Source of the DNA: Bog-756 sp963718405
GTDB lineage: Bacteria; Actinomycetota; Acidimicrobiia; Acidimicrobiales; RAAP-2
Length of the DNA: 64,000 nt
Assembly (NCBI GenBank): GCA_963718405.1
Contig: CAVQYZ010000004.1
Location: forward strand, 186,001 to 250,000
Direction: 5' to 3'
Both the position numbers and the translations under genes were made by a program. Each line of letters starts with the position of its first letter. Position 1 is the stretch's first letter. Under the pieces are notes generated by a model. That model ran no database searches, was not told the DNA's origin, and saw nothing but the letters and a program-made list of their open reading frames with translations. Of this stretch, positions 9,989-18,576 are shown one piece after another.

Positions 9989-11010
9989 CGGCTTCCCCAA
10001 CCAGCGAGATCGACATCCGCCTCGCTGAGGGGCTCGCCCGCTGGATGGTCCAGCACAAGGGACTCACCGACGCCCGCGTCGACGGCCTGTCGCGGCCCAG
10101 CGCCGGCTACTCCAGCGAGACGGTGTTCGTGGCGGTCTCGTGGTCCGACGGCCAAGCTCGTCAGGAGAGCTCATGGGTCCTGCGGATGGCGCCGCCGACC
10201 ACAGGTACCTTTGCCCACTACCGCCTGCTCCCGCAGTGGCAGGCCCAGATGGCCGCGGCCAACGTGGGGGTCCCCGTGGCTGATCCCGAGCTCGAAACCG
10301 ACCCCGGTTGGCTCGGAGCCGAGTTCCTGGTGATGCCGAGGATCGACGGTCACATCATCGGGGGCGTGGTCCACCGCGACCCGTGGCTGCGGGTACTCGA
10401 TCCGTCCCGACGGGGCGCCGTCTTCGACCGTGTGCTGGCCACCCTGGCCGCCATCCACCGAGCCGATCCGACCTCGGCCCCCGCCGTCCCCCGTCGGGAC
10501 AACGCTGCCGAGCTGGACTTCTGGGAGGAGTACCTGTCGTGGTCGACCCACGGCCGACCGGTGCCGGCCCTCACCCGCGCCCTCCGGTGGTGCCGGGCCC
10601 ACCGCCCGCCCCACGAGCCGGCCGCCACCCTGTTGTGGGGGGACGTCCGGTTCGAGAACATGATCCTCGACGACGACGGCCAGCCCCGGGCCGTGCTCGA
10701 CTGGGACATGACCTCGGTGGGTGCACCTGAGCACGACCTGGCCTGGTTCACCAGTCTCGATTTCACCATGCAGGCCCTCTTCGGGAAGCGCACCGAGGGA
10801 TTCCCCGACCGCCAACAGACCATCGAGCGGTTCGGGGAGCTCAGCGGGCGCCCGGTCCTCGACCTCGAGTGGTATGAGACACTGGCCATGGTGCGGAGCA
10901 CGGCCATCATGACCCGCATCAGTGTGCTCCGTGGGGAGGCCGGCGAGCCGGTCATGCTTCCCGTCGAGGACAACCCCATCCTCGATCTGCTGACGGAGAG
11001 GTTGACGTGA
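9985..11010 (+). CDS. Phosphotransferase family protein (APH/ACAD10-N-like kinase)
   Basis: A 341-residue aminoglycoside-phosphotransferase-fold kinase. The catalytic loop reads LLWGDVRFENMI (about 216-227) and the metal loop VLDWDMTSVGAPEHDLAW. Trp precedes Gly-Asp where classical APH has His, as is common in the acyl-CoA-dehydrogenase-associated subgroup. Such kinases are thought to phosphorylate hydroxylated acyl or sterol intermediates, which fits its place between a P450 (hydroxylation) and an acyl-CoA synthetase. GTG start, with GTGA overlaps at both ends. Confidence 0.85.
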   Translation: MTASPTSEIDIRLAEGLARWMVQHKGLTDARVDGLSRPSAGYSSETVFVAVSWSDGQARQESSWVLRMAPPTTGTFAHYRLLPQWQAQMAAANVGVPVADPELETDPGWLGAEFLVMPRIDGHIIGGVVHRDPWLRVLDPSRRGAVFDRVLATLAAIHRADPTSAPAVPRRDNAAELDFWEEYLSWSTHGRPVPALTRALRWCRAHRPPHEPAATLLWGDVRFENMILDDDGQPRAVLDWDMTSVGAPEHDLAWFTSLDFTMQALFGKRTEGFPDRQQTIERFGELSGRPVLDLEWYETLAMVRSTAIMTRISVLRGEAGEPVMLPVEDNPILDLLTERLT

Positions 11011-12689
11011 GCGACCCGACCACACCGCCTGGGCCGGCGACCACCGCGGCCCAACTGGTGCGGCTCCGAGCCGATGACGACACCACCGGGCTTCTGTTCG
11101 AGGACCGGGCGTGGACGTGGCGGGAGGTGGTGACGGAGTCCGAAGTGCGGGCTGAGCTCCTCCTCTCGCTCCGTCGACCGGGGCCGTTCCACGTTGCCGT
11201 GCTGTTGGAGAACACCCCCGAGTACCTCTTCCTGCTGGCCGGAGCGGCGCTGGCCGGAGCGGTGATCGTCGGCGTGAACCCCACCCGGCGGGGGGCGGAA
11301 CTGGCTGCCGACATCCAGCGGACCGACTGTCAGCTACTGGTCACCGACGCTGCTCAGGAACACCTGGTCGCCCCACTCGACCTTGGTTTGGGGACGGATC
11401 GCCTCCTGGTCGTGGACCACGACGAGTACGCCCACCGACTGGCCGGGCTCCGGGCCACCGGGGACGAGGCCCGCCCGGCCCTACCGCAGCCCACGCCGGA
11501 CCAGCTCTATCTGCTCATCTTCACCTCGGGCTCGACGGCGGGGCCCAAGGCCGTCCGGATGACCCAGGGGCGGGCGGCGCAGGCGGCCTCACGGGTCGGC
11601 TTCAGCAGTGACGACATCCTCTACTCGGCCATGCCCCTCTTCCACGGCAATGCGCTCTCGGCCGCGGTGCTGCCCGCTCTGGCCAGCGGAGCCACCGTGG
11701 CGCTCCGTTCGAAGTTCTCGGCTTCGAGCTTCCTGCCCGACATCCGGAAGTACCGGGCCACCTTCTTCAACAGCGTCGGTCGGGCCATCGCCCACATCGT
11801 GGCCACCCCGCCCACCGAGCACGACCGCCACCACCAGCTGCGTTACGTACTCGCTCCGGAGACGTCGGCTCAGGACAAGGCCGCCTTCACCGGGCGGTTC
11901 GGCGTCCCCCTGATCGAGGGGTACGGATCGAGCGAGAACGCCATCGTGCTCAAGCCGGTGCGCGACCCGCGACCCGGCGCCCTGGGTCGGGCCAGCGAGC
12001 GCGACGACGTGGCCGTGGTCGACCCGGTGACGGGTGAAGAGCTTCCCCTGGCCACCTACGACCAGCACGGCCGGCTGACCAACGCCGAGGCCTGCATCGG
12101 CGAACTGGTCGGCCGGAAGGCCCGCGCCAACTTCGAGGGCTACTACAACAATCCCGAAGCCGACGCCGAGCGGACCCGCAACGGCTGGTACTGGTCCGGG
12201 GATCTGGCCTACCGGGACGAGGACGGGATCTTCTACTTCGCCGGACGGACCGGGGACTGGCTGCGGGTGGACAGTGAGAACTTCGCCGCCGCTCCCGTCG
12301 AGCGGATCCTGGCCCGGTTCGAGGGGTTGAGCGGGGTGGCCGTCTATCCCGTCCCCGATCCCAGCACCGGCGACCAGGTCATGGCGGCCGTCGAGCTCGA
12401 CGGCTCCGGGACGTTCGACCCCGAGGCCTTCGCCGCCTTCCTGGCCGACCAGGAGGACCTGGGCACCAAGTGGGCGCCGCGCTACGTGCGGGTGATGAAG
12501 GCTCTCCCGGTGACCGCCAGCGACAAGGTGGACAAGAAGCCGTTGCGGTCGCAGCGGTGGGAGACCGAGGACCCGGTGTGGCACCGGGTGGGCCGGAGTG
12601 ACCGCTACGTTCCCCTGGAGTCCGCCGACCGTGATCGGCTGGCGCGTGAGTTCGAAGCCAACGGTCGGAGCGGTCTGATCGGACGATGA
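11007..12689 (+). CDS. Acyl-CoA synthetase, AMP-binding (FadD-like)
   Basis: A 560-residue ANL-superfamily ligase. It has the AMP/ATP loop TSGSTAGPK at 173-181, the adenine-binding segment EGYGSSE, the motif GWYWSGDLAYRDEDG, hinge GRTGDWLRVDSEN and the C-terminal lysine region in ASDKVDKKPLRSQ. It resembles mycobacterial FadD17-type enzymes and should activate a carboxylic acid to its CoA thioester. It is the last gene of the P450-kinase-ligase operon; GTG start overlapping the previous stop. Confidence 0.9.
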   Translation: MSDPTTPPGPATTAAQLVRLRADDDTTGLLFEDRAWTWREVVTESEVRAELLLSLRRPGPFHVAVLLENTPEYLFLLAGAALAGAVIVGVNPTRRGAELAADIQRTDCQLLVTDAAQEHLVAPLDLGLGTDRLLVVDHDEYAHRLAGLRATGDEARPALPQPTPDQLYLLIFTSGSTAGPKAVRMTQGRAAQAASRVGFSSDDILYSAMPLFHGNALSAAVLPALASGATVALRSKFSASSFLPDIRKYRATFFNSVGRAIAHIVATPPTEHDRHHQLRYVLAPETSAQDKAAFTGRFGVPLIEGYGSSENAIVLKPVRDPRPGALGRASERDDVAVVDPVTGEELPLATYDQHGRLTNAEACIGELVGRKARANFEGYYNNPEADAERTRNGWYWSGDLAYRDEDGIFYFAGRTGDWLRVDSENFAAAPVERILARFEGLSGVAVYPVPDPSTGDQVMAAVELDGSGTFDPEAFAAFLADQEDLGTKWAPRYVRVMKALPVTASDKVDKKPLRSQRWETEDPVWHRVGRSDRYVPLESADRDRLAREFEANGRSGLIGR

Positions 12690-12703
12690 ACTGACCGGTT
12701 CGC

Positions 12704-13822
12704 TCACTCGAGCAGTGAGAAACCACCGAGCCCGCTTGAGGCCATCTCGTAGCAGAGCGTGTCGTAGGGCTCGATGATCCCGTAGGTCACCTCGCCGTCG
12801 CACTCGAACCGGGCGTGATGCTGGTCGAGTCCGCAGATCCGGGCCCGCACGTCCGGGTCGTTGACGTCGAAGGTCTCGCCGCTCACCACCCCGTCCCCCA
12901 CGTCCATTCCGTGCCAGATGTTGCCGTTGGGGGTCCCCCCGTTGGGCCCGCCGTACATCCCGCACCGCAGGAAGGCGATCTGGTTGCCGAGGCGCTCGAA
13001 GGTCATGGTCCTCTCACTCCCGTCGGCGTAGACCAGATCCACCTCACCGGACGACAGCAGGTGGGTGTCGGGCTCGAAGCGAAGCCGGTGGCGTCGGCCC
13101 CGGAGGTTGTCGCTCCCCCGACGGGGATCGCCCAGGTTGTAGAGGATGTGGTCTCCCCAGATCCCGTACTCCTCGAACTCCACCCACTCGCCGGAGTGGG
13201 GGTGCTGGTTCCCGCTCCAGTAGGCCGGCCCACCTACGCCGTCCCTGGTTCCCCAGTGATGGTCGCGGGTGCCGCGGTGCACGGCGCGCTCGAGCTCGAA
13301 GCGCTCACCATGGGCGGTGACCCACCCACTTTGACGACCGAAGCTGTCGTAGCCGGCCACACCGGCGAACGGCTTGGTCCCGATGAACATCCCTCCCCCG
13401 ATCAGCCGGTACACCGGTCGTTTGGTGTCGAACCACGACATGTCGAAGGCGATTCCGTACTCGTTCTCGTCCAGCCACAGCCGCCACTGCCGGAATGGCT
13501 CGACCAGATCGAAGTGCAGGGGACCGACGGTCATGTCCATCCGGTTGAGGCCCAGCTTGCGGTGGGCACGGACGGTGGTGTGCCGACCCCGCACGTTGAC
13601 GATGGCAAAGGCTTCAGCCGTTCCGAGGTTGGGGTAGATCCCCATGCCCGCCACCACCAGGAGATCACCGGTGGTGTCCTCGCAGGTGAACCACATCCGC
13701 TCGTAGGCCTGGGGATCGGAGGTCCACATGATCCGCACCGGATTGGGGTGGTTGTGGATCAGGAACTCGTCCAGGCCGGACATGGGATAGTGCTCCCGGG
13801 CCGCGTCGTAGGGAGCACTCAT
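12704..13822 (-). CDS. Conserved hypothetical protein, possible lipocalin-like (AttH/CrtC-type) fold
   Basis: A 372-residue protein without signal peptide or membrane span. It is rich in aromatic beta-strand segments and has the conserved-looking motif HRGTRDHHWGTRDGVGG around residue 190, reminiscent of the R-D-x-x-W-G signature in CrtC/AttH-like two-domain lipocalins and of actinobacterial proteins found beside P450 and acyl-CoA genes. I recognise no catalytic motif. It is convergent with fadD (14 bp between stops) and divergent from padR. Function unknown; a lipid-binding or hydratase role is only a guess. Confidence 0.75.
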   Translation of the reverse strand: MSAPYDAAREHYPMSGLDEFLIHNHPNPVRIMWTSDPQAYERMWFTCEDTTGDLLVVAGMGIYPNLGTAEAFAIVNVRGRHTTVRAHRKLGLNRMDMTVGPLHFDLVEPFRQWRLWLDENEYGIAFDMSWFDTKRPVYRLIGGGMFIGTKPFAGVAGYDSFGRQSGWVTAHGERFELERAVHRGTRDHHWGTRDGVGGPAYWSGNQHPHSGEWVEFEEYGIWGDHILYNLGDPRRGSDNLRGRRHRLRFEPDTHLLSSGEVDLVYADGSERTMTFERLGNQIAFLRCGMYGGPNGGTPNGNIWHGMDVGDGVVSGETFDVNDPDVRARICGLDQHHARFECDGEVTYGIIEPYDTLCYEMASSGLGGFSLLE

Positions 13823-13974
13823 GGGGCCAGCCTGGTGGCCGCTTTGATCTCGACGGCCGGCGACCCGGCGAGAGCCCCGATGACTTCGATGGCCTCAGCG
13901 TAGCGAGAGCGAAGGCCGGGAATTCGGGTCCGGGCCGCTCCGGCTGCCCGCTCCGGCTTTTCATCAGAATGATA

Positions 13975-14003
13975 TTTACAAAGCACTCTAAATAGGATAT
14001 TCT
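13975..14003 (+). promoter_or_regulatory. padR promoter, probably leaderless transcript
   Basis: TTTACA (13975-13980) and TATTCT (13998-14003) are spaced exactly 17 bp in an AT-rich patch of otherwise GC-rich DNA. The padR ATG starts 7 bp after the -10 box and no Shine-Dalgarno is visible, so the mRNA probably begins at or next to the ATG. Leaderless mRNAs are common in actinobacteria. Confidence 0.6.
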
Positions 14004-14010
14004 TCACGGT

Positions 14011-14655
14011 ATGCCCAGGCAGGCCCGCTCCAACCCGCTGGCTCTGGCGGTACTGGTGACCCTGTACGAGCGGGCCATGCACCCCTACGAGGTGGCTCAG
14101 ACCCTCCGGACCCGGGCCAAGGAGGAGAGCGTCCGCCTCAACTACGGCTCCCTCTACGCCGTGGTCGAGGCTCTGGAGAAGCGGGGCCTGATCGCCGCCC
14201 GGGAGACGGTGCGGGAAGGCAGACGGCCCGAGCGCACCATCTACGAGATCACCGACCTGGGCGCCCGGGAGATGATCGACTGGATGACCGAGCTCATCGG
14301 GAGCCCGGCCAAGGAGTACCCCAAGTTCATGGCCGGCCTCTCGTTCCTCGCCGCCCTGACTCCGGACGACGCCCTGCGGGCGCTCCACCTCCGGGCCGAA
14401 GTGCTGAGCTTCAAGCTGGCTCAGATCCGTGGCTCGATCCGCGTCGCTCTCGAAGCCGGCCTGCCTCGTCTGTTCGGATTGGAGTCCGAGTACGAGGAGC
14501 AGCAGATGGCCGCGGAGTTGCACTTCGTCACCGGGCTGATCAAGGACATCGAGTCCGGCGACCTCGACGGGCTCGAACTGTGGAAGGGCTTCCACGCCGC
14601 CGAGGGTGATATTCCGGCCGAAGGGGTGGTGGTCTTCAACTTCGACCCCATATAA
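14011..14655 (+). CDS. PadR family transcriptional regulator
   Basis: A 214-residue protein. The PadR winged helix is N-terminal: LALAVLVTLYERAMHPYEVAQTLR, then NYGSLYAVVEALEKRGLIAA and the wing ERTIYEITDLGAREM. A Vir-like helical dimerisation domain follows. It sits 158 bp upstream of a DrrAB-type ABC exporter on the same strand, the usual arrangement for a PadR that derepresses an exporter when a drug binds. Leaderless start at 14011. Confidence 0.9.
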   Translation: MPRQARSNPLALAVLVTLYERAMHPYEVAQTLRTRAKEESVRLNYGSLYAVVEALEKRGLIAARETVREGRRPERTIYEITDLGAREMIDWMTELIGSPAKEYPKFMAGLSFLAALTPDDALRALHLRAEVLSFKLAQIRGSIRVALEAGLPRLFGLESEYEEQQMAAELHFVTGLIKDIESGDLDGLELWKGFHAAEGDIPAEGVVVFNFDPI

Positions 14656-14813
14656 ACGGATCGGCGCCGCGTGTTGACCCACGCGACGCCGAACCCGCTC
14701 AACCACGAGATCGATCCACGAGGGACCTTCGCCCGAGGCAGCACTCACAGCGTAGGCCACCCCGTCGATTGAGCTCACACGTCAGTGACACTCAATGCGA
14801 AAGGGGCGCGTCC

Positions 14814-15782
14814 GTGCACGCACTCATCGAGGCCGACGGCCTCACCAAGCACTTCGGGAAGGTCAAGGCTCTGGACGGGCTGGATCTCTCTGTTCCGTCC
14901 GGCCAGGTAGTGGCCATCCTCGGTCCCAACGGGGCCGGCAAGACCACCTTCATCCGTACCGTGGCCACCCTGGTCCGTCCCGACGCCGGGTCGCTCCGGG
15001 TCCTGGGCCACGACGTGGTGCGGGAGTCGATGGCCATCCGCCACCTCATCGGCCTGGCCGGTCAGTCGGCCGCCATCGAGGAGATGATGACCGGTCGGGA
15101 GAACGTGGCCATGGTGGCCCGTCTCTACGGACAGAGCACCAAGGCGGCCAAGGCCAACACCGACCGGATCCTGGAGATGGTCGGGCTGGCCGACGCCGCC
15201 GAGCGCCTGGCCAAGACGTACTCGGGTGGCATGCGCCGACGCCTCGACCTGGGTGTCAGCCTGGTGGGGACACCGAAAGTCCTACTTCTCGACGAGCCCA
15301 CCACCGGGCTGGACCCCGGAAGCCGGATCGAGCTGTGGGACGCCATTCGGGCGCTGGGCAACGCCGGCACCGACATCCTGCTCACCACCCAGTACCTCGA
15401 CGAGGCCGATCAACTGGCCGCCTCCATCGTGATCATCGAGGGCGGGCGGGTCATCGCCCAGGGCACTCCCGGTGAGCTCAAGACCCGGGCCGGCTCCGAC
15501 ATGATCGAACTGCACACCCGGGACCTCGAGAGCCTGTACCGGGCGGCCCGGGTCCTGTCGGGCATCAACGACGACCAGGCCACCGTCGATGCGGCCACGC
15601 GGCGCTGCTCGGTAGCGGCACCCCGCGGTCCCGAGCAGCTGCCCGCCGTGGTGCGGGCCCTGGACGAGGCCGGCATCACCGTGGAGGACCTCAGCCTCCG
15701 CCGTCCGACCCTCGACGAAGTCTTCCTGACCCTCACCGGTCATACGACCGAAGCCGCTGACCCCCAGGAGCGTGTGGCATGA
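14814..15782 (+). CDS. ABC transporter ATP-binding protein (DrrA-like)
   Basis: A 322-residue nucleotide-binding subunit: Walker A GPNGAGKTT, Q-loop GLAGQSAAIEEMM, signature YSGGMRRRLDL, Walker B VLLLDEPTTGLD, and TTQYLDEADQLA in the switch region as in the DrrA drug-resistance branch. GTG 14814 is chosen because AAAGGGG lies about 9 bp upstream; the open frame reaches back to 14769 without a ribosome site. Its stop overlaps the permease start as ATGA, so the two are coupled. Likely drug or lipid export. Confidence 0.93.
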   Translation: MHALIEADGLTKHFGKVKALDGLDLSVPSGQVVAILGPNGAGKTTFIRTVATLVRPDAGSLRVLGHDVVRESMAIRHLIGLAGQSAAIEEMMTGRENVAMVARLYGQSTKAAKANTDRILEMVGLADAAERLAKTYSGGMRRRLDLGVSLVGTPKVLLLDEPTTGLDPGSRIELWDAIRALGNAGTDILLTTQYLDEADQLAASIVIIEGGRVIAQGTPGELKTRAGSDMIELHTRDLESLYRAARVLSGINDDQATVDAATRRCSVAAPRGPEQLPAVVRALDEAGITVEDLSLRRPTLDEVFLTLTGHTTEAADPQERVA

Positions 15783-16636
15783 CCATCCAATCCACCTCAT
15801 CCCTCACGGTTGCACCGGGCACGCTGACCGGCCCACCGTCCCCGACCGAGAACCTCGGTGCCTCCTTCTTTGTGGCGTCGTACGAGATTGCCTCCCGTAC
15901 CCTGAAGAAGTTCGTCCGCTCGCCGCAGCTGATCATCGCCGGCACGGCGCAGGGGGCACTGTTCCTCCTGATCTTCCGTTACGTCTTCGGTGGAGCGATC
16001 GCCCACACCGGATCGCTGCCCTACGTGGACTTCGTGATCCCCGGCTTTGTGGTGACCAGTGTGCTGTTCTCCGGCATGGGCGCGGCCACCGGCATCGCCG
16101 AAGACCTGCAGGGCGGGCTGTTCGACCGGCTCCGCAGCCTGCCCATCCGGCTGTTGTCCATCGTCTCGGGGCGGGTGTCGGCTGACACCACGCTGCTGGC
16201 CTGGAGCCTGGTCTTCACCACGGCCATCGGCGTCCTGGTGGGCTTCCGGGTCCAGAACGGAGCCCTGGCCGCGGCCGCGGCCTTCGGACTGTGCGTGCTC
16301 TTCGGTTTCGCCTTCGTCTGGCTGTTCATCGGCCTGGGGCTGATGGCCGGGAGCCCCCAGGCCGCACAGGGCCTCTCGTTCCTGGTCTTCCCGCTGAGCT
16401 TCGTCTCCAGTGCCTACGTTCCGGTGGCCACCATGCCCGGGTGGATGCAGGCGTTCGCCAGCCACCAACCCCTGACCTACATGGTCAACACCGTGCGCCT
16501 GCTGACCGAGGGCCACCCGGCCCAGCAGCTGTTGGGGCAGACCCTGAGCGCCAACCTCGTCCCGTCGCTGCTGTGGTCGGCGGGGATCATCGCGGTGTTC
16601 GCACCGCTCACCGTGTACCGGCTGCGCCGTTCGTAA
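15779..16636 (+). CDS. ABC-2 type transporter permease (DrrB-like)
   Basis: A 285-residue membrane protein with about six helices. The motif EDLQGGLFDRLRSLPI after the second helix is diagnostic of DrrB/NodJ-type ABC-2 permeases. Later helices include FAFVWLFIGLGLMAG and LVFPLSFVSSAYVPV, with the conserved SSAYVPVATMPGW. It pairs with the overlapping ATPase; PadR upstream is the likely regulator. Confidence 0.92.
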   Translation: MTIQSTSSLTVAPGTLTGPPSPTENLGASFFVASYEIASRTLKKFVRSPQLIIAGTAQGALFLLIFRYVFGGAIAHTGSLPYVDFVIPGFVVTSVLFSGMGAATGIAEDLQGGLFDRLRSLPIRLLSIVSGRVSADTTLLAWSLVFTTAIGVLVGFRVQNGALAAAAAFGLCVLFGFAFVWLFIGLGLMAGSPQAAQGLSFLVFPLSFVSSAYVPVATMPGWMQAFASHQPLTYMVNTVRLLTEGHPAQQLLGQTLSANLVPSLLWSAGIIAVFAPLTVYRLRRS

Positions 16637-16664
16637 GTCCGGGCGGCCGGGTACTGTCGGGCCG

Positions 16665-17411
16665 GTGACAGCGTCACCAACCGGTCCCCGGGCCTCCTCG
16701 TTCGGATCGGTGGCCGAGGCCTACGACCGATTCCGGCCCGGCCCTCCGCTCTCGGCCGTCGAGTGGATCCTGCGCTCGCCGGGCGGGACCGCCGTCGATC
16801 TGGGGGCCGGCACCGGCGCGCTCACCCGGGAGCTGGCCAAGTGCGTCGACCGGGTCGTGGCGCTCGAGCCCGACGACCGGATGTTGGAGGTGCTCCATCG
16901 GAGCTCGCCCCGGGTGCCGGCCGTCCGCTCCCGGGCCGAGGAGCTCCCCATCCGGGCGGGGACGCTTGACGCCGCCATGGTGTCGTCCGCCTGGCACTGG
17001 ATGGATCCCGACCGCACGGTGGCCGAACTGGGTCGGGTGTTGCGCTCCGGGGGTGTCTTCGGGGTGATCTGGAATGGCGCCGACCGGTCCGTCGAGTGGG
17101 TGGCGGAGCTGCTCGGCACCCGGGACCCTTCCCCCGGCGACCGGAACAACCGGGGGAGCCGTCACCGCTTCGAACTGCCCGTGGGATCGCCCTTCGTCGA
17201 CCTCGAGACCACGGTGATCGTCTGGTCGAAAGCCCTGACCCGGGAGGAGCTGGTGGGATTGGCCGGTACCTACAGCTCGATGATCACCATGCCCCCGGAT
17301 CGACACCAACACGAGCTGGCCCGCATCCGTGCTGTGGCCGGGTCCGTGGTCGGTGGCGATGTGGTGGAGCTGCCCATGAGCTGTCGTTGCTGGCGAGTGG
17401 TGCGCCGGTAG
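16665..17411 (+). CDS. Class I SAM-dependent methyltransferase
   Basis: A 248-residue methyltransferase with FGSVAEAYDRFRPG at the N-terminus, SAM motif I AVDLGAGTGALTREL and motif II acidic residue in VVALEPDDRML, typical of the YcgJ/methyltransferase_11 group. GTG start 28 bp after the permease stop, so it may be the last gene of the PadR-ABC operon and could modify the exported compound. Substrate unknown. Confidence 0.88.
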   Translation: MTASPTGPRASSFGSVAEAYDRFRPGPPLSAVEWILRSPGGTAVDLGAGTGALTRELAKCVDRVVALEPDDRMLEVLHRSSPRVPAVRSRAEELPIRAGTLDAAMVSSAWHWMDPDRTVAELGRVLRSGGVFGVIWNGADRSVEWVAELLGTRDPSPGDRNNRGSRHRFELPVGSPFVDLETTVIVWSKALTREELVGLAGTYSSMITMPPDRHQHELARIRAVAGSVVGGDVVELPMSCRCWRVVRR

Positions 17412-17430
17412 GACTGATCGGTCCTACCGG
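17405..17430. terminator. Bidirectional terminator hairpin
   Basis: CCGGTAGGAC and GTCCTACCGG form a perfect 10 bp stem with the 6 nt loop TGATCG, exactly between the convergent methyltransferase (stop inside the left arm) and LLM oxidoreductase genes. No T-tract follows, as is common in high-GC actinobacteria. Confidence 0.65.
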
Positions 17431-17431
17431 G

Positions 17432-18250
17432 TCAGAGCACCAGCTCGGCGAGCAGGTCCATGGAGCGGAGCCACTCATCCAGACCCCGTCTCCACGGAGC
17501 GGCCACAACGTGTTGGATGCCGGCGGCGGCGAAGGCGGTGAGCTCGTCTTGTATCCGAGCCGGATCCATCCCCTGTGGATCCCATCCGGTCCGGAGCGAG
17601 ATGGGGAAGGCGAGGTCAGGGTGATCGCGTCGTAGGCGTTCGACCACAGGGCCCACATCGTCGACGGCCAGGCCCACCGCCTGGTAGCCGTCGCCCCGGA
17701 GGGCGGCGCGTCGGTAGGCGGGCTCGCTGCTGCCGCCCACCCAGATCGGGATGGGGTGGGCCGGCTTGGGCAACACCCGCACGTCGTCGAAGGAGGTGAA
17801 GGTGCCGTGGAAGGTCACAGGATCCTCGGACCAGACCGCCCGCCACAGGTCGATGGCCTCATCGAGGCGCGAGCCGCGGTTTTGGAACCGGTAGCCCAGG
17901 GCGGCGTACTCCGCCTCGGACCACCCCACTCCCACGGCCACGGTGAGCCGACCTCCCGAGAGGGCATCGAGGCTGGCCAGGGAGTTGGCCAGCTCGAGGG
18001 GGTTGTGCATCGGCACGACCAGCACGCTGGTGCCGAGCCCGATGCGCTCGGTCACCGCCGCGGCCCAGGTGAGGGTGACCAAGGGGTCGAAGAGGTGGGG
18101 TGAGGGGTAGCTCTGAGCGGCCGGGTGCACCACGTGGTCGCTCACCCACACATCAGCGAACCCGAGGTGTTCGGCGTGTACCGCCGCCCGTTTGATGGAC
18201 TCAGGACCGGCCACTCGTCCGTACTGGGGCAGGTGGATCCCGACTCGCAT
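17432..18250 (-). CDS. LLM class (F420-dependent) oxidoreductase
   Basis: A 272-residue luciferase-like monooxygenase-fold protein: MRVGIHLPQYGR at the N-terminus, ADVWVSDHVVHP, VGVGWSEAEYAALG, PIWVGGSSEPAYRRAA. These match F420-dependent actinobacterial LLM enzymes with the 'TIGR03619-like' layout. ATG 18250 is chosen because it directly precedes the first beta-strand and has GAGG upstream; a longer frame adds 14 Arg-rich residues. Substrate unknown. Confidence 0.88.
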   Translation of the reverse strand: MRVGIHLPQYGRVAGPESIKRAAVHAEHLGFADVWVSDHVVHPAAQSYPSPHLFDPLVTLTWAAAVTERIGLGTSVLVVPMHNPLELANSLASLDALSGGRLTVAVGVGWSEAEYAALGYRFQNRGSRLDEAIDLWRAVWSEDPVTFHGTFTSFDDVRVLPKPAHPIPIWVGGSSEPAYRRAALRGDGYQAVGLAVDDVGPVVERLRRDHPDLAFPISLRTGWDPQGMDPARIQDELTAFAAAGIQHVVAAPWRRGLDEWLRSMDLLAELVL

Positions 18251-18576
18251 CTGACCTCGCCTTCTCAAAGCGCGACGCCGTAACCGCGCCACGTCGACCG
18301 GCCGCCACCCTACCGGCCGATGGATCTCACCCGTCGCCCGCCGGGGCGAGCGGTTCGGACAGCGACGTGCGTTGCCTGAGTCTGGTCATGGTGGCCGACC
18401 TCCGAGCGTTCTTCGGTGTTGCCGGTGGCTTGTGGCCGAGCCGGATGACGGCGGTGAACCACCACCGCCCACGTCGGCCGGACCGGTGACCCCCGATCGG
18501 GCCGCAGGCCCTGTCGGCTCAGTCCCGGTGCGGGGCTCGACGTAGGAGCGGAAGTTCTTCGGGAGTGGTCAGGGAG
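18251..18576. other. 326 bp intergenic region, nothing recognised
   Basis: Between the LLM gene start and the DUF2510 gene stop. No coding frame with plausible composition, no tRNA-like cloverleaf and no clear promoter was seen. It must hold the LLM promoter near 18251-18350 and any terminator of the DUF2510 gene. Confidence 0.5.

Noticed and set aside
14769..14813. Earlier start for the DrrA-like ATPase
   Set aside because: No Shine-Dalgarno; GTG 14814 has AAAGGGG at the right distance.
18251..18576. tRNA or small RNA gene
   Set aside because: No cloverleaf-compatible arms or GTTCRA-type T-loop were found on either strand.
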